DNA from: Axinella damicornis
Lineage: Eukaryota; Porifera; Demospongiae; Axinellida; Axinellidae
DNA length: 64,000 nt
Assembly (NCBI GenBank): GCA_963931865.1
Contig: OZ007509.1
Coordinates: 7,408,474 to 7,472,473, forward strand
Direction: 5' to 3'
Below the pieces are notes generated by a model. The model saw only the letters and a program-made list of their open reading frames with translations, made no database searches and was not told where the DNA came from. Position numbers and translations under genes: made by a program. Shown in pieces: positions 61,708 to 64,000 of this stretch (position 1 is the stretch's first letter; each line of letters begins with the position of its first letter).

Positions 61708-62894
61708 CACACACATTTTTTTGCACCTGTATGAAACGCACCTGTATGAAACATACCTGCACGCAGGAGACCAAGTCCCAGCTGACGGTGACCCTGAAGA
61801 AGCTGAAGGAGTCGAGAGAGGAGGGGGAACAGATCAGAGCAGACCTCAAGACCATGATCATACAGTACCAGGTGATTCATACAATACGAATCCCATTCCA
61901 TGTTTGATCGGCAGCCTGTTCCATGTTGGTTCTGGATAGCTACATGTAGCTAGGGCACTACAGTGACACATGCTGTAAGAAACCCGAAATGACTTAAGGA
62001 TTACAAGTAGCTTCGCTCGCTCAGCTACTTCCCCCTCGTTTGCCTACGTGAGTAATCTAGTGCCGGACAGCTCCCCAATTGTGTCCGCTTCGGCTACTGC
62101 TCACCGCTTGCGTCCACTTCAGCCGATTGCGTCCGCTTCAACTGCTCCCCAATTGCGTCCGCTTCGGCTGCTGCTCCCCGATTGCTTCCGCTTCGACTGC
62201 TGCTCCCCGATTGCTTCCGCTTCGGCTGCTGCTCCCCGATTGCTTCCGCTTCGACTGCTGCTCCCCGATTGCATCCGCTTCGACTGCTGCTCCCGCACTG
62301 TATTGATTGTCTGCCTTGCGAACCTCTGACATCCAGCCATTGGATGGACAGTACAACACAGGACGTCTTCTTCATTGGGCACCGCCCTCCGTGTGTCTAC
62401 CATGTGTTTACCTGATGGCACCGCACATGACGAGATCTCCCAAGCCTTTCCCCGCCGTATTTCATACTGGAAGCGATCAAATACTGGCGGTGGGAACAGC
62501 CTGGGAACGAGGCTACCAAACTTCTGGAGCCGAGGCTAGCACACACACGCACCCCAATATTCTCACACACATCTGCACCCACATATGTGCACACACTCAT
62601 CCACATCCATCCACGTTACACCAGGAGCTTACGGCTCCGCCGCTCATAAGCTCCTGGTTACACCCATCCACACTCATACATGTGCTCACACACACATACA
62701 CATGCCAGGAATCAGAAGAGATGCGTTCCAATTCCCTGGACATCCAGCTCAAGAAGAGGGAGAAAGAACTGAGACAGAATGAGCAGGAGATCGCCGACCA
62801 ACAAACGCTGCATGATCTCACCGTGAAGGAGCTCGAGCTAGCCAAAGCGGCGCACAAGATCTCTCAGGAGGAATGTCAGCAGCACAAAAGCAGG
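39202..62894 (+). CDS. CCDC186: CCDC186-like Golgi coiled-coil protein, 5' part
   Basis: Nine exons join in phase: 39202-39488, 43413-43509, 45264-45293, 45369-45485, 47566-47700, 55069-55146 (perhaps from 55051), 55749-55868, 61767-61871 and 62709-62894. The gene runs past the window. Exon 1 starts MDTEEPPSASLAREN and is acidic and disordered. From exon 2 onward the product is continuous coiled coil (YQSLVQELERVRRERDG, EEVSSLNIKVKWAQNKLKSE, EEGEQIRADLKTMIIQYQES). The KVKWAQNKLKSE and IRxDLKTMIxxYQESEE phrases match my memory of CCDC186 (CCCP-1), a golgin-like protein acting in dense-core vesicle maturation at the trans-Golgi; another golgin is possible. Introns reach 7.4 kb and hold the recombinase, gag, DDE element and the nested antisense glycan gene. 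Confidence 0.75.
39640..39920. repeat. Inverted-repeat element in intron 1
   Basis: Arms cttaaggaaggggaggtcgc and gactccaccccttccttag face each other, with an inner pair gcagtcacagctgcga / tcgcagctgtgactgtg. The interior has three tandem ttgactgttgaccgc strings. It is probably a MITE; the family is not recognised. Confidence 0.55.
40137..40813. mobile_element. About 677-bp element, TAGCCTTG family
   Basis: Inverted ends include tagccttgtccccagg, then gcggcctggtatccactg, mirrored at 40758-40813. The subterminal sequence resembles the element at 2551-3166. No clear target duplication is seen. It sits in CCDC186-like intron 1. Confidence 0.6.
40840..41160 (-). repeat. 36-bp minisatellite interrupted by a hairpin MITE
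   Basis: Units of about 36 bp (tactgcaagtgagggttggc, then agatcgtgagccagta) are interrupted at 40932-41009 by a hairpin of the TAGC...GGCTA family. That hairpin itself contains cgtactgcaagcgacgaaaa. The array and the MITE share the tactgcaag phrase, so the array may have grown from a MITE end. Confidence 0.65.
41846..42421. mobile_element. About 576-bp element rich in CAATCTCGAGATTG palindromes, with a nested MITE
   Basis: Inverted ends, cgcaatttaggaatttg and caaattcctaaattgcg, bound several copies of the 14-bp palindrome CAATCTCGAGATTG. A TAGCCTCG-type hairpin is inserted at about 41978-42095, so it is younger than its host. It lies in CCDC186-like intron 1. Confidence 0.7.
42681..42769. 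mobile_element. 89-bp hairpin MITE, TAGCCTTG family
   Basis: The ends are TAGCCTTGTTCCCAGAC and GCCTGGGAATGAAGCTA. Flanking 9-mers gtactcata and gcactcatg match at 7 of 9 positions. The interior keeps gacgaaaagctgggcg. From here to 43.4 kb no further feature is supported. Confidence 0.75.
44205..44340 (+). repeat. 10-11 bp tandem repeat (tactagagat)
   Basis: About twelve short units vary between tactagagat, tactagagaat and tactatagat. A second tandem set, ggtcacgtgaaaaatccgta, follows at 44395-44490 with three diverged copies. Confidence 0.8.
44884..45028. mobile_element. 145-bp hairpin element
   Basis: Arms of about 45 bp, starting AGTATCACCATAGTACCAAG, are mirrored at the right end. A small inner palindrome (gttactcgtgcttcgcactc) lies in the loop. 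It is a MITE-like palindrome in CCDC186-like intron 2. Confidence 0.75.
45675..46058. mobile_element. hAT-type MITE
   Basis: The ends TAGTGATGCATCGATA and the inverse of TAGTGATACACCAATA bound repeated cgataccgataaccgat. Flanking 8-mers gatgttag and gatgcaag match at 6 of 8 positions, as expected for an ageing 8-bp hAT duplication. No transposase is present. Confidence 0.7.
46091..46370. mobile_element. 280-bp inverted-repeat element carrying a short ORF
   Basis: Near-perfect arms of about 48 bp start TCGAACTCGCTATAGGCTAA. Between them a plus-strand frame opens at about 46190 with MATVPQLASLFDSTIKVC and runs about 56 codons into the right arm. The inside differs in texture from other MITEs here, so it could be captured sequence. 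Function is unknown. Confidence 0.65.
46613..47453. mobile_element. About 840-bp inverted-repeat element
   Basis: Arms ataagccagttgcacacaag and cttgcgtgcaactggcttat face each other. A second matched stretch, gtgacgtcacatccggttgc, and its inverse gcaaccggatgtgacgtcat lie further in. No transposase is recognised and no clear target duplication is seen. Confidence 0.65.
48010..48260 (-). repeat. Short tandem repeat at the recombinase 3' end
   Basis: About nine units of 25-35 bp share gggcacgctgtgcctgttgt. On the minus strand they give the repetitive C-terminal tail of the recombinase frame (AQRAQ motifs) and, in another frame, repeated HSVP. I read this as repeat expansion at the end of a mobile element. 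Confidence 0.7.
48164..49432 (-). CDS. Tyrosine recombinase of a YR mobile element
   Basis: The 422-residue frame has no stop. The N-terminus is basic (about 1-45). A SAM-like core-binding region follows (about 65-170: YQHQALAPASRHTYSMGVRR). The catalytic domain shows Arg in FFGLLRSAEF (R223), a Lys-rich hairpin VKSSKTDPYRHG (K256/K259), HSFRVGG (H336, R339), GRW (W362) and a Tyr nucleophile candidate in AYQTYIQP (Y370). All residues needed for strand exchange appear present, so the copy may be functional. The family occurs in DIRS-like retroelements and Cryptons. No reverse transcriptase is seen next to it, although a gag-like remnant lies upstream on the same strand. It lies antisense in the intron between CCDC186-like exons 5 and 6. 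The C-terminal tail is repetitive. Confidence 0.8.
   Translation of the reverse strand: MYPAIKGHRRTKGSKQAKSRRWAQRSKRTPRPKRGALSPKQCKPPLPTNAYYANILQKVVQEPRTTQEPSLARLQAAVLEYQHQALAPASRHTYSMGVRRYLRFCRQHNFNPLPPSERVLMLLAASLAEVISCRSLEVYLAAIRMFFIEHGFAKPFKNFTTLKLLKRGIKRAKGQQPTKVRRSITGQLLYKLRKQLWRETALHRHEQAMLWAAFTTAFFGLLRSAEFTAPKTFEPKVHLSGKDVRVGRRQATIHVKSSKTDPYRHGAKVTIGRTRSHICPVAVLRAYRKTPQFHCSLRHPLFWFRNKVSLSRQALSKYLRRLLHQAGVSPEKYDTHSFRVGGATAAAQSGLPGWTIKRMGRWASNAYQTYIQPTSAHRMRVATKCLAKAATRGRLQQALRARTRSQPAQRAQGGTRQAQRAQ
49440..50230. other. No gene seen
   Basis: This stretch lies between the recombinase start and the gag remnant. I find neither a reverse transcriptase signature nor a recognisable long terminal repeat. 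Confidence 0.35.
50233..51489 (-). pseudogene. Retrotransposon gag remnant with zinc knuckle
   Basis: A minus-strand frame from 51489 has a coiled N-terminal part, then LAGHLRGQALQEW typical of Ty3/gypsy-type capsid. It changes frame near 50.9 kb and continues as VSDFIRRLERTFMNAYG and LRYSLMKVPPVSGAQKYKEL. A further frame near 50.5 kb holds a CCHC knuckle (C-x2-C-x4-H-x4-C, CYQCGRTGHCARDC). At least two frame changes show it is broken. No pol genes or LTRs were recognised. Confidence 0.75.
51493..51782 (-). pseudogene. P-element/THAP9-type transposase fragment
   Basis: The frame contains LLHDEMHIREDLVYEKHTGK followed by MIGFTNLGNINNH, which resembles the start of the RNase H-like core of P-element/THAP9 transposases, where the first catalytic Asp lies. 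Only about 90 residues remain and the frame runs out beside the gag remnant. The assignment is from memory of the motif. Confidence 0.6.
51817..52355. mobile_element. 539-bp TA-flanked MITE, CCGTATAGCGGGTAATTTTCG
   Basis: The ends CCGTATAGCGGGTAATTTT and AAAATTACCTGCTATACGG-like are inverted, with TA on both sides. Internal sequence is rich in ttcgcg. It shares CCGTATA ends with the element at 56057-56618. TA duplication suggests Tc1/mariner/pogo. Confidence 0.75.
52406..54860 (-). mobile_element. 2.46-kb DDE transposon with TAGCCTCGT ends and 9-bp duplication
   Basis: Inverted ends of about 65 bp: the left starts TAGCCTCGTACCCAGTCCCA and the right is the inverse of CAGCCTTGTTCCCAGGCCCA. Both continue into ggcctggtgacacttggca. 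A perfect 9-bp duplication, gaacagtgg, flanks it (52397-52405 and 54861-54869). It carries a decayed DDE transposase. It is the full-length relative of the many small TAGCC hairpins in this window. Confidence 0.85.
52932..54390 (-). pseudogene. Helix-turn-helix DDE transposase, frameshifted
   Basis: The minus-strand start is MPPKNKRKLQIVDSLERARE at 54390. An acidic segment follows, then after a frame change near 54.15 kb an HTH-like region (KSDRTVREWRVYFNQNGEIP). At 53619-53623 an A run appears one base short and the frame shifts again into the catalytic half: VLLFHEETTFQANDDQ, KGSGIMVSDFLSE and VVWIFDHSSCHAAMPEDAL. Related metazoan and fungal transposases, as I remember them, have Asp in the HDESxF motif where this has Glu. 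Homology stops at PEDAL (about 53.12 kb); the rest of the C-terminus is unrecognisable. The copy is dead but clearly the coding core of the surrounding element. Confidence 0.8.
55200..55670 (+). repeat. 21-bp minisatellite, about 22 units
   Basis: The unit is gttgcatggagtcgacctt plus ca, with variants gtttgac, acgcagtcg and gggagtcaa. The length is a multiple of three and lacks stops in most frames, so it reads as heptads (HGVDLQL). It lies in the intron between CCDC186-like exons 6 and 7, only 53 bp after a donor. Confidence 0.9.
56057..56618. mobile_element. 562-bp TA-flanked MITE, CCGTATAC ends
   Basis: Inverted ends CCGTATACCCGAATATTTTG and the inverse of its diverged partner, with TA at 56055-56056 and 56619-56620. 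The subterminal gccattaaatttggcg is mirrored. It lies about 115 bp past the 3' end of the nested glycan gene. Confidence 0.75.
56734..60264 (-). CDS. TPT transporter - GT-like - pyruvyl transferase - GT32 fusion protein
   Basis: One uninterrupted frame of 1176 residues from ATG at 60264 (aaacATGg context; the longer frame to 60282 begins with TTG). Residues about 5-310: TPT/nucleotide-sugar-translocator membrane domain (SSVQVVKACEPLFTFML, ILNISKRLFVVMTNIMYF). About 318-334: an extra hydrophobic helix, MKGLILFAFAVYSLQ. About 355-530: GT-like domain with WNYGGFYIDPT, a DXD-type motif whose second Asp is missing. About 575-810: polysaccharide pyruvyl transferase domain (YNLGDEMQCF, GSRDYGSLNFLKEHGV, FFSGCLTLLL, VITQRIHCALPCVAMGTPVI). 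About 890-1150: GT32/A4GALT-like domain with WGGTYMDMDAILVRP (intact DXD) and ENNWERNGYSLLTHV. Pyruvyl transferases use PEP, and some TPT proteins carry PEP. The gene is intronless and antisense in a CCDC186-like intron, so horizontal transfer or retroposition is plausible. Function is inferred from domains. Confidence 0.85.
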   Translation of the reverse strand: METAERTIFLYWVVATVGLWWVANTIATIASKSVMKGDDISAKGTTGWTSAFEDLRWVDLTALQHLIGSVISVLLVKLKGKPVWPSHTRGLRTIICVAALGNVIGNLTTNAAYALITSSSVQVVKACEPLFTFMLTVLLYRDHAALDASNLLSVVIIVAGAGTFLLRDARFNIWGIGIGMISNTAFPIRNIFLKKLSEIWDSPLQKYAVISIFSVFFLLPALVVKVFINQEVAAVRLSESLISGVFHCTYNLASIEVLEKFSPVTHAILNISKRLFVVMTNIMYFHTPISWNMVISLAALVIGCYLYQMKSSSKKIHTVMKGLILFAFAVYSLQNKLEPPSQVIFNPNKHVDCGRISTAWVFDKPIPNDLALNIEALSARVVNLPVHVYCGTTQCVDAIAKLNNTNIAVEFLVASNIVKNTSLERWIAHHPFNKVLAGKEFETHLQEVVRLGLLWNYGGFYIDPTVRATDALNFISKCSDLNYANAVVTKGVEAPEGSVLQASFFPRKHHPFIGELAERFASEYPTGGYTSAPMNFSFQETIWTIINDKLCRFCPVVSDDVQLKQVPLPSEAYEQNHYGTLSYNTRAGVPAYNLGDEMQCFPGLQYLPFVDNFVERDKLKASSGNNTITAFFNAYWAASGFSWPPPSNIDPILLSLHIASHQKILNRFAQHIEYLKEREPIGSRDYGSLNFLKEHGVKAFFSGCLTLLLKNPNVDGQRTEDIYITDVRKGFIKLLPKEIQDKAIQVVHRSKSKDNLVRFTEVYERIRKYASAKLVITQRIHCALPCVAMGTPVIFINSPGLPGGSAAKTSPRTAGLTPLFHTLDSYTLSGKDVKNWLGNFSWHNIPPNPNANMLMRLRATFWNVIRRHQALSDAAKKFGVIPMSLPPIQTQHITFLFHFIFTTNESPVSLLAQGTKQCGFNWRHMRSIESIFHHHPTAEVIVHSRTLSHDTFDVLTEAGYSIKVQNYDLEKLLKGSPAESFASKLEEAKKGRHWYSHQTDLLRLLVLYLWGGTYMDMDAILVRPIDSLSSNVIGFQSPRHDRLGGAFMSFEKNNSYLKSCLQEFANTYDENNWERNGYSLLTHVWRQYNAHGNNDVITVDHRSFFMFNYKNIMLQCFEQTSGVKFESNMEVLEVKAYAVHLYSSITGHIGIQDKLNNGTICSHLLNSFCVLCNDLH
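60310..60440. repeat. Short direct repeat upstream of the nested gene
   Basis: The phrase acaagccatagaatgttagg plus aagtg occurs twice, about 50 bp apart, and gttgggaagtg follows again. It is 50-180 bp upstream of the start codon, so it could be part of the promoter of the nested gene. That role is a guess from position. Confidence 0.5.
60689..60791. mobile_element. 103-bp hairpin MITE with perfect 9-bp duplication
   Basis: Arms TAGCCTCGTTCCCAGGCCTC and its inverse ending GAACGAGGCTG are joined by a palindrome with gcttttgtcgcttgcagtac. The duplication ggttgcatc is exact at 60680-60688 and 60792-60800. The terminal bases T and G are the same mismatched pair as in the DDE element. Confidence 0.9.
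61504..61554. mobile_element. Short hairpin, GCCTCGTTCCCCAGGC variant
   Basis: TGCCTCGTTCCCCAGGC and GCCTGGGGAACTAGGCTA face each other around a short loop. It is a small family member near CCDC186-like exon 8. Confidence 0.6.
61641..61703 (+). repeat. (CA)n microsatellite
   Basis: A CA tract with one G interruption ends about 60 bp upstream of the acceptor of CCDC186-like exon 8 (61767). Confidence 0.9.
62003..62310 (+). mobile_element. Helentron/HINE-like element with 29-bp minisatellite, copy C
   Basis: It starts ACAAGTAGCTTCGCTCGCTC like copy A, shares cccctcgtttgcctacgtga, then shows about seven 29-bp units. The distal end differs from A and B, so it may be truncated. It lies in the CCDC186-like intron between exons 8 and 9. 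Confidence 0.6.
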
Positions 62895-62899
62895 GTGTG

Positions 62900-64000
62900 T
62901 TGGACTAACCTCATACTTACATGGTATCACATGACTCTGAGCCTGAGGAGGTCAGTCATTACATCATTATCATGAGACATAAATAGCATTCCAATCGCTG
63001 GCGCACATTACAGCCCTGGCCATGCGACCTAATGGTAATTAAAGTTTCTTACTTTTTAGTTTTTACGGAGAGACACAAACACTTCTACAGGTTGTTCACA
63101 GGAGTAACAGTGCTAACAGAGTGCTCTATACATGTGCTTCCCTTACCACTCCCTGTTTGCGGTTCAACGTGTCATAACTTGCCAGGAACCCAGGGAATCC
63201 CCACTAGGTTTACCTTATGACACAAGCAAGCATGCTGACCTTACTCGGTAAAATCATCTGACCTGTGTGCAGCATGTATTTCCATGCATTCTCTATGGGA
63301 CCAGAGCTGCTCACCTGATCTTGACCGACCACCTCAGACCCTGAGCATTCTCGTATGCTGTTGAGGGCCATATGTACCGGTACTTATGAAATATGAATTG
63401 TGTGATACACACCATCATGATCAGCACCCTCCTTGAGATGTACATGTACTGTACACTTGTCTCCTTCAGCATGATGTTTGTGCCCAATGAATTTCATTAG
63501 AGGCATGGTTGGGGGTGGGGCGAGGGGGGTTATTAGTGTGTGCAGGTATTATGGTTCAGACACATTTCTGAATCGCTATGCTACACAATATTGAGTTGCT
63601 AGCATAGTAGTTCGTATTTCCACTGTGTACATGTAGCTAGTTAGCTGTGTCATAGCGATAGTGTGGTCTGACCTGGAAGCTCAAATTTTTGTCGACTATA
63701 CGTAGAGTCCTACTAGTCTCGGCCCTGGGGTGGGTTTGGGTCTGGGACCGAGACTAGAGTCGCAAACTCCAGGAGGCATCTGCTGAGCATTTCATTGGGG
63801 TCGACTCATGGTCTCACCTCTATTATACACTCTATACAGCTGTACATGGCGGTAAGCGGAATCAACAACAACTAATAATGCAGCCATACTGTACAGTTCA
63901 TTAATGCAGGGCTGGTATATTGATAACAGTAGCCATACTGTACAGTACACAGCTGGTATGTTGATAACAGTGCAAGTATAGATTTCACAGCTGAATAGCT
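62900..64000. other. CCDC186-like intron, no exon recognised
   Basis: Downstream of the donor at 62895 no further coiled-coil exon is recognised. A hairpin of the TAGTCTCGG family lies at about 63716-63756, and a diverged doublet (cagtagccatactgtacag) at 63880-63960. Confidence 0.45.

Overview
The window reads as nuclear DNA of an animal, most likely a sponge or another early-branching metazoan. Genes are split into many short exons with GT-AG introns. The encoded families are animal ones: fibronectin III receptor, ARM-SAM-TIR signalling protein, CCDC186-like Golgi coiled coil. The introns are full of miniature inverted-repeat transposons, minisatellites and long CA/TG tracts. The sponge assignment is an inference from gene content and texture; no marker gene settles it.

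Layout. 1-7.6 kb: no recognisable gene, a few small transposons. 7.6-15.3 kb (+): 3' part of a single-pass membrane receptor with three FN3 domains. 16.1-16.9 kb (+): a possible 68-codon, three-exon gene. 17-21 kb: repeats. 21.05-25.1 kb (+): degenerate exons ending in a CAP-Gly-like exon, interrupted by a 1.55 kb palindromic satellite element. 26.35-37.2 kb (-): an apparently complete 21-exon gene for an ankyrin-ARM-SAM-TIR-coiled-coil protein of about 782 residues. 39.2 kb to beyond 62.9 kb (+): a CCDC186-like gene with nine recognised exons and giant introns. Those introns hold a tyrosine recombinase (48.2-49.4), a broken gag (50.2-51.5), a P/THAP9-type transposase fragment (51.5-51.8), a complete DDE element with a decayed transposase (52.4-54.9), and a nested antisense intronless gene (56.7-60.3).

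The nested gene is the most striking item. One 1176-codon reading frame joins a triose-phosphate-translocator-type transporter, a glycosyltransferase-like domain with a degenerate DXD motif, a polysaccharide pyruvyl transferase domain, and a GT32-type glycosyltransferase with an intact DXD motif. Since pyruvyl transferases use phosphoenolpyruvate (PEP), and the TPT family includes PEP translocators, it could be a single-polypeptide Golgi machine that imports PEP and makes pyruvylated glycans. Pyruvylated galactose is known from the cell-aggregation glycan of the sponge Microciona prolifera.

The mobile DNA is informative as well. The DDE element has long terminal inverted repeats starting TAGCCTCGT and a 9-bp target duplication. 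The same terminus and the same 9-bp duplication occur in small hairpin elements across the whole window, so its transposase family is the likely mobiliser of the dominant MITE family here. A second family with 7-bp duplications, a Helentron/HINE-like minisatellite element found in three different introns, and a minisatellite that copies a splice donor are also recorded. Exon boundaries were set by hand from splice motifs and reading phase and have not been checked against transcripts.
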